Of a stretch of DNA of 64,000 nt, positions 22,638-35,852 are shown piece after piece. Below the pieces are notes generated by a model that saw only the letters and a program-made list of their open reading frames with translations, was not told where the DNA came from and made no database searches. A program made the translations under genes and the position numbers. The DNA comes from Isoetes taiwanensis (Eukaryota > Streptophyta > Lycopodiopsida > Isoetales > Isoetaceae), in the NCBI GenBank assembly GCA_021234155.1, contig JAJEKV010000065.1, positions 5,970,807-6,034,806 of the forward strand, in the 5' to 3' direction. Positions within the stretch are counted from its first letter, which is position 1; every line of letters begins with the position of its first letter.

Positions 22638-24619
22638 CTCTCTGACACCGGGCGTAGTTCTCCTGCCGTGGATGCTATGTCAGTAAACTCTTGTAAACTC
22701 CCGTGGTAAGAGGTCCTCCAATTCCCGACGTGGGTTGAGAGGGTATGCGCATATGGTTCACCCCACCACCTGCTACAGGGCTTGGAATGTAAGCTGACTA
22801 GGCAACATGTTGCTAACAGGGCCTGTATGTAGGTTGGCTGAGATACCCATTGTCCCGGAGCTTGTTATGATGGTTTGGTACTTGGTTATGTTCTTTGCTC
22901 TTGATGTTCATGATGTTTCCTTTATTGTCATCGTTTAGAATTGCACCATAGGTTCTTGTGTCTTTGAGATATTTATGTTTTGTTATCCAAGACTTTCAAG
23001 ATGTTCTATGCATGCAGAAGCAACCATGGGATCCCCACTTAGTCACGAGGACTAACCCCTTTGAGTGCTATGCTGGTGGGAGGTAGCGACGTTTATCACT
23101 TGATTGAATGGGTCTTGATGGTGATGGATAAATTGAGTATGACAAAAGTAGACATGTTGTGCCCCGTTTGCAAAATTTAAAAGGGGATTAGCATCTGAAT
23201 GAATGGGTTTAATTGCTGTCTATTTATTTCGTCTTAGCTAGGTTTGTCTATTACACCCAACTACATATCATGTTTTTCTTGGGAATAAGGTCCCTCTACA
23301 TTGTTCAATCTCTCCTTTATGTTTGAGTTACACAATGGGGTTTGTTGTACTTCGAAAGTGAAGGGAATATAATGGACAAAGATGTGTCTCACAATTTTGA
23401 ACATTTTCCATTATGAAATTTGAGTGGTCTAATATGTGGTTATAGTGCTTTGTGGAATTATATATTTTTTTTTGAAGAACGTGTTTTACTTCATATTATA
23501 CACTCAAAATATTACAAAGTACTCCTTAAAGAAAATGTCCCCAAGCATCAATCACTTTTAGATGATCACTCCATATTGGAATTTTAATACGATCAGGCCA
23601 ATTGGAGATCTGAAAGCAATTATACAACTTCTTACGAATTTCTTGAAGCACCACCTGAGAAGAAATACGCTTATTATAAAAGACCTTTCTTCGCCTTCGC
23701 TTCCATACACTCCATATTAGCCAAGACTTTGCCATGTGAATTATATATTGTGTCTAAATGGTACTTGTTATTGAATTAGGAGTACTAAGGAACAACGAAG
23801 GAAAAACCATACCTTACCTTAATGGACTCTTTGAAAGTGCATAGGCAATCAATGATACCCTACGCCAAAGTACATCTTGGACAAAAATAATCATGCAATT
23901 TAAATAGACAGAACATGGAGATATCACAATTCCAAAGCCCAGAAATTCACGGATAGAGATTTAAAATATTCATGATGTTTATGAATCAAGAATCAAAAGG
24001 CTTTCTTGAATAATGAAGTAGATTATCTCGTTGACTTGAATTTATAAGGCTCTAGCCCAAACTTGGCCTTTGCTCAAATTTGGCTATTGGCGGGATCCTT
24101 TTAGGGCAATTTTAAAGAAGCAAGGCAGTAAGTACAAATCATCTTTTTACTTCTTTTGATTCTACAGAGGTATAGATCGGCCCAACTAAGAAAGCACACA
24201 TTCTTTTTGTAAGTCTATGCTCACAAAACCTTGAATCACTTTGGTTCCTTTCGTGAGATGCATCCAACGCCATAGGGATCCTCTCATATGTTTTCATGGT
24301 GGTCATCAAATATGGAGGCATACGCCTGCATATTTATGGCAATTAAGTACTTTGTGCATTGTTCGTGCACGTAAATCTGACTAAACATGGCACTATGGCG
24401 TCCAACAATATATACAATCTAAGATGAAGATACTAGGGGAATACTCAACATGCTAGAGCTTCTTAAAGGCATTCCTTTCTTTTATGTGCACTTGTTAACT
24501 TTTACCATGCATCATAAAAGCTGAAAATAAAAGCTTGTATGAAGCTGAAAATTCATTCGTTATATACACAAACCTAAGTTTCTAGTTAAATATCTAAATC
24601 TAACCATCAACCAAAAGCC
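22638..24619. repeat. 2-kb segment duplicated at 61673-63659 (copy 1)
   Basis: Nearly the whole stretch, from ctctgacaccggg to ccatcaaccaaaagcc, recurs in the same order and orientation 39 kb away. The differences are small and cluster at CTG/CAG trinucleotides. It contains a LINE-like minus-strand frame. Outside these limits the two loci are unrelated. Confidence 0.9.
23526..23735 (-). pseudogene. LINE-type C-terminal fragment
   Basis: The minus frame WLIWSVWKRRRRKVFYNKRI resembles the Trp-rich, Arg-rich segment (W..W..RN.R.F) that follows reverse transcriptase in plant LINE-like elements. Only about 70 residues exist, and the copy at about 62570-62780 is frameshifted. The identification rests on a short pattern. 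Confidence 0.45.
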
Positions 24620-24624
24620 ATCGA

Positions 24625-25641
24625 CATCATGGGAAATACTTGCAAGCTCACATGCTATCACTATGTTGCTTTGGGGTTCACCGGCAAAGATGTCTTTCCC
24701 GGGATGATGCTTTGGCGGTGTTCCTGATTCCCCGAAATAGCTTTAGTAGAGGCAACTTTCCATTTGCAAGGATCGAAGACATTCTTCAAGAATGCAACGC
24801 AGGAGGCTCTGCCAGATTGCGTGCTTGTAATGAAGAAGGTAACTTATATCTCTTTGCCATTTGCATTTCCTTCTTATTGCATCTTGGTCAGACAAGTTGA
24901 CGATATAATAGAAACAATGAAGTCATTAAGCGAAGGGGGATCGGTTTTTTGTAATGATGATGACAATGGGATAGAAACGGAGAATGATCTACAGGAAGAA
25001 GAGGAAGAATCTAAGAAAATTAGCATGGAGACATTCACCTTATGTGACAAGGAAGATGATGAGGGAAGAGATGATTCTGAAGAGGAGGGTGAATATGAGG
25101 ATGAACCAAAGTTGTTCGAAATAACGTCAATTTTGGTGGAAGGAAGAGAATATTTATTGCGAAGTGATATACTGAAGAACGCGTCTTTTCTATGGATGTG
25201 TGCTAGGGAAGATGAGTTATCAGCACCTTGGCTGAATGGATAGAATTGGGTGCACACATCGACAAGGAGATATTTGAGGTGACTTTTTATACTGGTAATG
25301 CGCCTATGAAAGGCTAGAGATATGTTGTGGTCAAGATGAGCTGAATCTGCCAACAGAAGAAGAATATCGACGTTTTTGTGCGAAGCTGCCAACATCATCT
25401 GGAGGTTTGGAAGGCTCTTCCGTCAATGGTGGCGGCATAAACCTCATGGATTTCGAAAATTTGAGCAAGATAATCTCTAGGGTCTTATTTGTCAGAAGTC
25501 GATGACTTCTTTTGCGACATGTACATGGTGGACAGGAAAGATTAAAGGACTCCACACTGCTGCAATATATCTCAAATGATATATTCAACAAAATTTGGAC
25601 TTATTCAGATTTAATAGATAGCACTTCAAGAATGCCATTTT
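24625..25641 (+). pseudogene. Third copy of the chromovirus extra gene 'ORF2' (function unknown)
   Basis: The open part (24764-25243) has an acidic stretch (EEEEESKK, DDSEEEGEYEDEPKL) followed by FEITSILVEGREYLL, which parallels LGITSLAPIIVEGQEYFFA in element M and LGITSLAPIIV in element P. Further on, in another frame, LPTEEEYRRFCAKLP matches LPTEEEFLALQKRWG of P and PLEEEFIALQEQMG of M. At least three frameshifts or stops interrupt it. This copy sits outside elements M and P, directly after the 2-kb repeat, and proves that ORF2 is a dispersed gene family. Its biochemical role is unknown. Confidence 0.6.
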
Positions 25642-26340
25642 AAGAATATATGTATTATTTGATTCTTCTTGATTTTTATGATTTTTATAAGTTTTAATTA
25701 TATAAATTTATCTTTAAACTAAAACTATAATGGTTATCAAAGAATAAATTTGATTTCCAAATTAATTTTCATTTGAATTTATTTAGAATTAGACATTTCA
25801 AGAATATAAAAATTTCAATTTTTAGTGATTTAACAGATTCAAAATTCAGCAATTATGATAATTAAATGAAATCTGATGGTTTGATAAGCGATTGACTTAA
25901 AACTATTATTTCACAATTTACAAACTTTTATACTTTTAAAAATACTTTAAGAAAAGTTTTAGGTTGAAATTAATTAAATGATATAACGTTATTGGTTTAA
26001 TAATAACTATTGAATAATTTATTTTTGATGAAATAAAATATATTGACATTTAATCAATAATAGACTATTCATTTTTTATTAAACATAAACGTATTTAATT
26101 AAATTCAATCTAAAACTTTCTTTAAATATTTTGAAAAGAATAGCATTTTAATTATACTAAAGTTGTCTTAGATGAAAATTTTATTCTAAATAGATGAAAC
26201 CTATAATTAGTTAAAAAGCAACTGTAAACTTAAGTAAGTATGATATTTTTTAAAGATAAACAGAACAAATTATTAAAATCAATAAGAGCTAAAAATGCAT
26301 GAAATATTATCATGGCATCCTTTAAGTACATTTATTAGAT
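25642..26340. other. Very AT-rich non-coding stretch
   Basis: Dominated by A and T with many taattaa-like phrases. No gene or clear repeat unit is seen. Confidence 0.5.
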
Positions 26341-26661
26341 TTGAATAAGTCTGAATTTTGTGAAATGTGTCATTCAAGGTTCATTAATGGTGAGATTATT
26401 GTCTTCAGCCAGGCCTTCAGACCAAAAGGAGCAGAGTTTGTATATTATGTTCGCGCATTATGCATGTTTGGGAACCATTATCCATTGGCATCTAACACTG
26501 AAAGGGTGATAGAAATTAGCTTGGATGTGGTGTTAGAGAATTTTGACAACCAAGCAGGTCTGCGTGCAAGTAACATGTTTAATTTCTTAGCGGCTATTTT
26601 GAATCACCCGAGGTTGGATGCTAGGCTTGATAACATTGGAGTGATTCTTTTGCTAGATTAG
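26341..26661 (+). CDS. Hypothetical open frame (106 aa), unknown
   Basis: An intact frame with balanced amino-acid composition (CEMCHSRFINGE, then FSQAFRPKGAEFVYYV and MFNFLAAILNHPRLDARLDN) stands out from its AT-rich surroundings. The pair CEMCHSR could be half of a zinc site but no second pair follows. It ends about 30 bp before LTR-like sequence, so it may be the remnant of a retroelement or captured gene. I do not recognise it. Confidence 0.35.
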   Translation: MNKSEFCEMCHSRFINGEIIVFSQAFRPKGAEFVYYVRALCMFGNHYPLASNTERVIEISLDVVLENFDNQAGLRASNMFNFLAAILNHPRLDARLDNIGVILLLD

Positions 26662-26689
26662 TTTGGAAGGGGATTGAAGCAGGAAATAA

Positions 26690-27778
26690 AACCTTCGGTT
26701 CAAGAGGAGTGAACCAGGGATCAGGTATTTGGTCGATTGAATAGCTTAAACCTCATTCCAGCCTTCGAACTAGTAGGGTTAGCCTATTAAATCGCCCTTA
26801 GTAGCCCAACAGACCCTGAGATTGACTCTAACTAAAGAATTGACTCTATGTATTAGATTAGTTCTTATTATTTATGATCATATGATGGATGGTTGTATTC
26901 TGTGGACTCATTGTATTGGGAAGGGTGGGTAGAGACTTAAAGCTTAGTAGATGATGCTCCTAGCTAGTCCCTCTTAGTGCATTACTAGAATTCGCCTGCA
27001 CAAGAACCCCACCTGCCAGGGTTGTGTGGGTGAAGGGGCCGGCGGCTTAGAATGAGGTTCGGTGTTCACCCTTGACCCATCTACCCTGTGGGATCAGAAA
27101 GTGACTAGGTCTAATGGCTTGCCAACCGAGTGTAGGTAAGGCATGGGCTCGACACCGCGGGTGGAGTTCACCTTCCGTGGTTAAGTCGAATAAGGGCAAA
27201 GGCCCTCTAGTCACCTTGGGTCGCATGGAGATCTCTCGAGGGAGTGATCCCCCACCTTGTCGGGATTTGGGGAGATGTAACCCGAATAGCCCCTTTGGCT
27301 ATGCACCCGAGGAACTGATCGAGTCCCAACACTTTTCAACCTAATCGCAAAGTGTGCGCGTGAGGGGCGGATGGAGGACAACCCTAAGCCATGTTCTTAT
27401 GCCAGCCCAATCCATCATGATGATTCATGCGCGCGAACTCTCGAGACCCAAGCTAGTCGGTCCTTCCACGAGTCCCAGAGCCTTGGGTAGGGATTTCCTT
27501 TGTATTGTCTTTGATCTTTGTCTATGCGGTATTGATGTGCCACCCTTCGAGGTGGATATATGATGTTATGTTTCCGGCGTGTATATTTACGCTTCCAGCA
27601 GCCTAGGTAGGCCCCCGAGGAAGGCGGGGTGAAATGACCCCTTCACTCTTCCCACTCGTGGACTCTAGGCTTACAAAGCGATATGTGGAGGGCCCCGTGA
27701 CGATATGTAGTTGGTGCGGGGGATGAACTCTGCTTGTATACCGGTCGGGGCATCGTATATGCGAGTAGGGGCCATCGC
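26690..27778 (+). repeat. Chromovirus LTR of the element P family (5' truncated)
   Basis: Matches 60070-61142 in the same orientation, with landmarks atttggtcgattgaatagcttaaacc, gggaagggtgggtagagac and ccacccttcgaggtggatatatgatg. The start of the LTR (TGTGAC...) is missing. It is followed directly by a primer binding site, so it was a 5' LTR. Confidence 0.85.
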
Positions 27779-27950
27779 TGGTATCGAGCTATGTTCTTGG
27801 AGACCAAGAGCAAAGCACTGACCACACTCCCAGTAGTACTAACTTGATAGGATCTTCAAGCCTCGAAAAGTGGGAAAATTTTTCTCATTTTTGGTAGTTA
27901 TGCTAAGCTAGTAACAGTTAAGTGAATTGGAACTTAATAAGAACTAGTTA
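27779..27950 (+). other. tRNA-Met(i) type primer binding site and leader start
   Basis: TGGTATCGAGCTATG starts immediately after the LTR and matches the plant initiator-tRNA primer site consensus TGGTATCAGAGC apart from one missing A. The same sequence with one change follows the LTR at 61147. Leader similarity to element P ends at about 27950 (gaacttaataagaa). Confidence 0.7.
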
Positions 27951-30384
27951 TGGTGCCCGGCGTTGCCGGGCGTAAATACAATTTTATTGTAGAATTATAT
28001 GAAAGATCTAGGATCTAAAAACATATGTAGGGCTGTCAATGATGCTAATTTTAAGTTATTGTCCAAGATGGATGTCCATTCTATATATGTACATATGTGT
28101 ATGGTTGGTGTTTATGTGCGTATTATTGTTGTGAGTAATACAACTTTGGCCAAGAATGTAGCAATGTTGTTAAGTACGTCAAAATCCGTACGTTTAAAAA
28201 ATCTTTAAAAACGTATTTCATATAAAATACGTTAAAAATCTTTAAAATCCTTAAAAATCCTTAAAAATCTTCAAAAATCCTTAAAAATCCTTGGACCGTG
28301 ACTTTTTTAATCTAAATATATGATTTTCTTGAACATATTTATCCTTGTATATAAAATTCTTATACTTCTTAACCTCTATAATAATATTTTTCTGAACTTT
28401 CTTAAGAGTTGCATGGCAAAACAAGTATGATATCTTTGTATTTGAACTTAATAGTTTCTAATAGCAACATAAGCTTCTAATTTGCTTGTTGACATGCTAC
28501 GTCTTATAACTTGTAACAAAAATGTGCATTTTAACAGTAGCAAATATGTCCAATAAAGCAGTGCAAAGAATGTGCAATTTTTTTATTTTTTGTTTTTGGC
28601 CATACTAAATCATAAAAATCCTGTAAAAAACGTGAAGATTTTTATAGAGGTACTTTAAAAATAAAAAACGGGTTTTTTAACAACATTGGAATGTAGAATC
28701 ATCATGAAATATCAAAATGCCTTAGCTTGGTATTTGTCATTGTTGTAGTATAAAACGACTCCATGAAATAGTTCCAAAGGCACGTAACATGAATCATAAT
28801 GAGCCATTATGTTTTCAAATATCAAATTCAAATGTCACAATAATACCGCATACCCCTATGAAGGTGATCATTGTTGCGCCAGCCTTTCAATGTGATTTTG
28901 TAAATGTTCAAATTATAGTTATTGCTTAGGATTCATTAAGACCTAAAGTTGTTTAGTGGAATGATGTTGCAAATGCTATTAGTAATCTATGTTAGAGACG
29001 ATTAGTGAATATATACTGGTTGGTGCTAAGTCACATAATAGTAGCAAGGGGTGTAATTTGTTATAGTTTATCTACCTCATCATTAAGTTGCTTGCAATTC
29101 ACAAAATGTGAACTCAGCTTTGCATCCTTTTAAAGGGCCCACCAGCTATATTGTTCACTATACACATAATCTTTGGGTTTGTGGCAATGTCATTCAAATG
29201 CAAAGGAATCAACAAAAGACTCTAAGACCCTATTTAGATTAAGCAATATAAGAAAAATACATAAGCAACATCTCCCAAAGTGCTATGTTTATTTCTAGAC
29301 AACGTGTATTATTACGTCCCCGACGACATATCACTACGTAGTATTTGTGTACAACTCTTATTGATCTTATTTTAAGTCACTAAAACCAATATAACATGCA
29401 TTTTATGTTGTGGTTCTAAATTTGAGCAAATTCAAGCAAATATTGTCGTTAAATGGTATTTGGAGAAACCAAGAGTTGGCAACATTTCATTGCAATTTTT
29501 GGGGACCTAAATTCATTTACGATAGGAAAATAAAGAAGCATTAACCGGTACTCTAATAAAAATAAGAAAGTATTGTGGGGAACATGTGAATAAGGAATTG
29601 ACAAAGGTTTGAGCTAATTATGTCGCCACTATTCAACATGCATAAGATTGTAAGATCGTCACTAATTTTACTCCTGTCATTTCCTATTGTGGTTGTTGAA
29701 ATACGTAGAATCTTCTATCTCATCTTCAACCAAGTGTCTACGACTTTGTAACCCAACTTATCTTAGGTCTACTGGTTTCCATGACTATATTTGCAGGATA
29801 TTAGATTCCTATCTGCATTATCCAAATAAGTGTTATATAGTTACCCTGTATGCAATAGCAAATGCAGATAAAACGATATCCTACTGGATGTGGTGATAGA
29901 AGTGGTCATTTTTTTGAAAATCTAGATACAAAAGATAAACATTCCATAAGAGCTTTTCTTCAAGAAAGAAAATAATGTTGCAGGCATACCACTCTGCTAT
30001 TATCCTAACGATATCATTATTTGGCTTAACATAGTAAGGACCATGCAACTGTGCAAATACTGTGCAAACACTATTACTGAACATGTTCATCTTTCACCAA
30101 TATAACGCCTTCAGCCTGTAAAGGTTCTATAGCTAATATATTCAAAGTTCATGCTATAATTTAAAGCCCACCTTCAAATAAGTTCAATATGAGTAAGATT
30201 GTTGACCTCAATATGTAGCATAATAACAGGGGGTTTCTTTTGTATTTTTGTACTTTTTTTCCAAAGGTTTTTATATGATTTCATGGATGTATTTGATGAG
30301 GCATACTAATTAGTATATCTAGAGTGCGCATACGCTTGAACTAATTTTGATGCCTATATCCAATGGTTTAGACCCACATATCAT
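27951..30384. other. Non-coding, decayed repeats
   Basis: Starts with a short palindrome (tgCCCGGCgttGCCGGGCg at 27956). Positions 28215-28300 carry a run of ttaaaaatcc/cttaaaaatc decamers. No gene is supported; short open frames lack motifs. Confidence 0.4.
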
Positions 30385-30452
30385 ATATTTCCTTTTTTTT
30401 TAAACTGTATTTTCTTATCACTTCCTTTTTTTTTAAACTGTATTTTCTTGCT
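30385..30452. repeat. Tandem duplication of about 33 bp
   Basis: The unit ttcctttttttttaaactgtattttctt is present twice in a row. Confidence 0.8.
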
Positions 30453-32588
30453 CGACATGCAAGGCTCGAGATAACCCATTTTAGGGTTTATGCGTTTAGG
30501 GTTATGTTCGGGCCACTGAATCTGGTGCAACTGCCAGCACCAAATCGAAAGAAGAGCTTGCATCTAAAGGAAGCAGGGCCAGAACCAGATTTTTCAAAAC
30601 AAGCCGCTGATAAATGTCGATGCAAGAAATTCCCATGATTTGCTAAAAATTAGGGCTTGCAAATAGACTGGGCCAGAGGTTACTTTCCAATACGGTTTCT
30701 GCCAGGTTCGTTAAAGCTCATCATACTACTCATACTACTGTAAAGGTGATTCTTCCGTTGATCCTCAAAGAGGCTGACTATTTATCATTATCTTTTTGAG
30801 GAGCCTTAGATCCGTGGCAAGATCAGCCAGCAGCTTCAAAACAACATCTTGCCAGGTAAAGCTTGCCCTTTCACTTTGTCATTGTTTGTTGCTTTTCTCT
30901 TGGTATGCAACGAGCAGAGCTTCCATCTACTTCTAGCCACTTTACATTCCACTTAAGATAAATCTTGGATTTTAGAGATGATAAATTGGATATTTAGGGA
31001 TTGAGACAGGTCGTCTTTAGAACCAGCCTTTGCCTATTCCATGTTATTTCAATCCGTTGCAACAAGAACAAGAAACCACATTGCACTTTTCATCTTATGT
31101 TTGCGCGATACTCATAGCATTCGGCGGAGTATCTATGGTACTTTTGATATATTTAGGTTGTAGGAGTCCAAGTCTTGGTTTTGTCTTAAGAACAATGTTC
31201 AGTCTCACACACTTTTATAGTTTAAACGGCTGTAATTTGCACATTCAAGAAATGCATTCTGCTTGATGTTGTCTATGCAACGTGACAGTCTTAAATAAGA
31301 TGATGCTGTTTCTATTGCTGTGGGCAGGGTATCTTGCTCACATTCTCAACCATATGTTTCATTCACAAGTTGGAAGTTGACAATGGCATCATGGACACCA
31401 GCTCATGTATCTGATTGTGCCAAAGCATTTGAGCTCAATATCGGTTACAATCCACTTGGCTGCAGTGCTGAATCTGCGGTTTCTCTTAATAACAGCCATC
31501 ATGGCTCTCCAATGCAGGCGCCTTCACCTGGTCCAATTTTGTAGCCCCCTGCAGAAGCCTCAAGAGCTCCTGCGCCCACAATTCATATCCAGGCAAGTGC
31601 TTATAAAACATGAACATTAGCTTGATAGAAATTGGCGAGGCGACAATGTTCCAAAACAAAGCATATTGGTCACACATTGATGACACATTGATTTCTAGGC
31701 TATTTGAAATTAGTATGAGGAAGCTTTGAGCAACCAGATATGATTACGTGGAATATGGTTCTTGAAGCTGCAGAATTATGATTCATAGCTATACCTCAAC
31801 ATTGGCATTGTGGTGTGCGAGTCTACGATGCAGATCTGGGACTTTGGATGTAATGCATCGGCTTCAACATCATTATGTGCTAGTTTAGGTTGTGATATAG
31901 CCCGTATATTTGTACAATTATTCCGTGAGCAGAGCTGGTATTTTCCTCGGAGGCAGGGCTCGAGAATCAAGGCAAGTGGAAATGTCCAAATGAAAGGGGC
32001 CTACACCAATTTTGTAGTGTTGTGGCATTGCAATTTACGCTTAATGCTAATTTTTTTCCACGATGTAAGGTTGGGATAGCCGTTTGGCATATTCTTTTAT
32101 GAAAAGACGAAGTTTTTTTTAAAGTATGATAGTTTTATTTGGATGTTATGCTATATTCCACCATTTGCTTTGCATTAAGCTATTTAAATTAGAAGAATAT
32201 GTTAAAAGATGTATAGCCGTTGGCTTGGAATGGAATCTTTCATTGAGCGACCAAGAGACACGGAACATATGCCAACTTTCGAAGTTATGGTGGAATCACA
32301 ATAGGGTGGGATGACTATGAATAACGGGAATTTTTAGCATCACACTATAGGTTGTCGATAACTCAATTTCAACATGCATGTTTTAAGATATTTTTTTTTT
32401 TAGATGTGTGCTTTCGCAATTCTTGGGGTGTGTGGATATTCACTCAAGGGAGCTTGGACTGTGTATATATATTGACTGTGTATATTGTATTGTTATAAAT
32501 TGCTTGTTTGTTTGTTTGGTTTTGTTTTGCGTTTGTTAGGGCCGGGGCCAAAAAAAAAATTTTAGTATAACTACCAACACATAATACC
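30453..32588. other. Possible exon remnants, no gene model
   Basis: A frame near 30660-30740 reads LGLANRLGQRLLSNTVSARF, resembling a mitochondrial presequence. A frame ending at 31544 reads MASWTPAHVSDCAKAFELNI. Neither connects to neighbours by convincing splice sites, and no family is recognised. This could be part of a low-complexity host gene or decayed repeats. Confidence 0.25.
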
Positions 32589-33000
32589 ATTAACATTAAT
32601 TAACGAAAACCATTGCATTCCACACTTAAAAATAAAATTCCCCTTAAACCCCCCCTGGTTTGGGTGCATATTCACACGGGGGTGACGTAGGGCAGCGGCG
32701 AGCCCCTAAATTCATGTTATACATGTACAAAATCAACACCATATAGTACATTGTCTCAAATCTTATAGTATTTTGCAAACTGTGTTATACAGTATACCAA
32801 AACTTGTACAGGCATACCCCACAAACGAGGAACTTTACGTACGGTATAGATTAAGGAATAAGGGTTGAATATGCCTATCCAACAGCTCTCGTTGCCCGGA
32901 GTCACCCCCCGTGTGAATATCCACCCAAACCACAGGGGGTTTAAGGGGGAATTTTATTTTTAAGTGTGGAATACAATGGTTTGCGTTAATTAATGTTAAT
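32589..33000. mobile_element. MITE with about 115-bp terminal inverted repeats
   Basis: The left arm (attaacattaattaacgaaaacc, through cttaaaaataaaattcccctt, ggtttgggtgcatattcacacggggg) is the near-perfect inverse of the right arm ending taatgttaat at 33000. The arms enclose about 180 bp with no coding frame. The 412-bp size and long inverted arms fit a non-autonomous DNA transposon. No clear target duplication could be fixed because the ends are AT-rich. Confidence 0.75.
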
Positions 33001-35148
33001 GTTAGATACATCTTCAACGTCTTTCTTAGTGGTCACACATTATGAGAATAACACAAATCTCAATTTTAATCCTCAATTTATGGTGCATATCAAAAAAGTA
33101 TATCAAAAACATCTACAGGTTCACGAAAGCTTTATCTTAAGCTTAGAAGATAAAGCAACTTGGGACGCAATAATTCGTGTGCATTGTAAATGCATTTCTT
33201 AAGCATGATCAATTGAAGAAAAGTCCCATCACTTTTGAGCACCTTCAAAATGCATTTTACTCTTACATTTTACAAAGAATAGATGAAAGGTCAAGAAACA
33301 AAAGACTTAAGTATGCCTTGCTTGCCTAGTTCTTTATTTCTATGGCAATACACAATAAGAAGGAGTAACAAATTATTTCTATGGCAATATACAAGAAGGA
33401 ATAACAAATAGTCTCAGCAGGCTATTATGCAACTACGTAGGCAAGCTTGAAATTTCCAAACCACGTAAAACTATACAGAATCAAGATTGGGCAAGCATTT
33501 GTAGTTTCAGAACAGGACAATTCTGTAGATATAATAGAAATCCAACACCATAATGCAATGGTGGAGAAAGGCAAATATTTTTCCTACAATATAAGAACTC
33601 TTCAGCATAGCCCTTTCTTCATGTGACTCAAAATGGCATTTAATAGCGATCCATATAAGGATGAGATCTGACCAGAATGAGTAGCCTCTGATCCCATTAT
33701 GAAATGCAACTATCCACATGTTCAAATTGTGAAGGAGACCATAGTTCTAATAAAGAGTAAAGCAATATGCAGCCAATACTAACTTGGAGCAAGGAGATGG
33801 AGTTCACCATAAAAGCACTTGGCTAGAGATTCCTTCATATTGCATGAAGATGGCATAAAAGACCAGTAATTGCTGCATCACATCAGACGAACCTAAGAAA
33901 CATAGTTGTGGAAAACATAGCATCCAAACGCATATTTATGGTAATTTTATGCAAATGTCTTACCCAGCAAATGCAATCCCAGCGATAAAACAAAAGATTT
34001 CATTCAGAGAAACACAGAGAAACACAGACATATCATACCAGGCAGAGATGTCAATAGCACAGAACACTTGTACTGCAAAAATAAAATGCACAGAGGCACA
34101 CTGAAAAAGCATGTAAGTCGGGGCCAATCTCCTAGCAGTCAGCCTAATTTGCATGAAAATGGTTTATTGAGGCTAAAGGATGAGGTGGGATACATGCCAG
34201 TTCTTTTTTCCATAGGTGTTGAAAACTCCCTACTGTTAAAACTCACATTCATCTGCTATTGATGTTGAAAAGATGCATGCTGCATGATGCTCCTTTCTTC
34301 TCTGTTAACTGCCTCTTATCTGTGTTTAAAACCATGCATACAATGCCTATAATCTCTAAGCATGGCATTGTGGCTACACAAAATGTTTGAGAGAAATGGA
34401 ATTAGGATACCCCAATGGAATGTGCAAAAAAAACATAGGAATAAGATCTAACTAAAAGAAACTATCACCACGTAACTTTGCAAGCTAAGGAAATGCTCCA
34501 TGTAATAAATGCGTGCATATAGATTATTACACTAAATCATGCTTACCTACTTTATGCAGATAGAAGAACATGTTCTTATCCAATTCTAAGGCATATGCAG
34601 CAGATTAAAGGGTGATGGATTAAAGAAAAATTTCATACATATTCATGTCCTCCGGAAGCTGACCTTTATAATAGTATGTAAAGTTGCTCCTGTGACGAAT
34701 GTCAAACCATACCTCGATTAAATCAGAGCCGTTATAATTCCAAATTAAAAAACATCAGAATGGCAACATGAGAATAAAATGTGCAAAATAATTGTCCCGT
34801 GTCCAATACCTGTTGCATTCACATTGCATTGACATGTAATTGATGTAAGATGCTTTGGTCCTCTCTTCTTCTCACCTCACTTATGGCATATAATGGAAGA
34901 GCTGCACCTAAGAGTCTGGACTGATCTGCATGAGTATAGCATGACAGAAGAATGTCTAGTCATCTCTGTAATTCCTTTTGCTGCAAGAATGTAATCAGAT
35001 TTATGAAATACATAAAAAAGCCACTATGAGATAAATTCAAAACCACTTGCTTGCTATATGATTCCAAATAATTATAAGCAGAAACCACTAAAAAAAATGT
35101 TTGATCCTATTATATTTGTAGCAAAACCAATAGCTTGATGTTGCATGA
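33001..35148. other. Non-coding, intron-like sequence
   Basis: AT-rich with many short stop-interrupted frames. No exon, repeat unit or transposon end could be supported. Confidence 0.4.
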
Positions 35149-35430
35149 ATACAACATGTCTGAATGTATTACTTCCAATAGCTCTTGTTGGCTTGCCACG
35201 AACATAAAGTTTATCATAATCCATAGCCCAAGAACTTACTGCACTACAATTGAGGCAGATCCGTCAAAATCTATCCGTGACTTGGAAGAAATACAACATG
35301 TCTGAATGTATTACTTCCAACAGCTCTTGTTGGCTTGCCACGAACATGAAGTTTATCATAATCCATAGCCCAAGAACTTACTGCACTACAACTGAGGCAG
35401 ATCCGTCAAAATCTATCTGTGACTTAAGAA
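35149..35430. repeat. Tandem duplication, 142-bp unit
   Basis: The stretch from atacaacatgtctgaatgta to gtgacttggaagaa is followed immediately by a second copy differing at only a few bases (for example ccaatagctc/ccaacagctc). It is a recent local duplication. Confidence 0.9.
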
Positions 35431-35847
35431 GGGTCGCATCATTCTTTGTGGAAAACCTGAGGCTACGACAATTACAATTTTGATGCTTTGTACATTATGC
35501 GGATGGGCAAAAAGTCCCGCAAAGACAGTTTTTCAATGAAGTCCACAACATAAAATGAATGAACAAAAGAAATAATGCATGGATTTTGTAGTAGACCACA
35601 CTATGTAACATAAACATTCATTTCACTTCCGCCATAACAAAGTAAATAGAATCTTTAAAGCTGATATAGATTTCCAAGATGATTAAATTATAAAGCTTGT
35701 CTCAGAGAGACTCACATCTCTAATATCTAAACAAAAAACCTATGAAGATATCAATTACCAAAGAGTCCAGGCTGCCTAGAAGATATCATCTATACGGGGC
35801 CAGAAATTTGCAAGAACTGGGCAAAAGGCATCCATAAATATGATGCA
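35431..35847. other. Host flank left of element M
   Basis: No gene seen. Together with 49265 onward it represents the sequence that existed before element M inserted. Confidence 0.5.
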
Positions 35848-35852
35848 GTCAA
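35848..35852. repeat. Target site duplication GTCAA (left)
   Basis: GTCAA directly precedes TGTGACGG of the LTR and is repeated at 49260-49264 directly after the last CA of the other LTR. A 5-bp duplication is standard for Ty3/gypsy integrase. Confidence 0.9.

Noticed and set aside
24874-25398. 174-codon minus-strand Ser-rich frame
   Set aside because: Antisense of the acidic plus-strand ORF2 homologue; poly-Ser is the complement of Glu/Asp codons.
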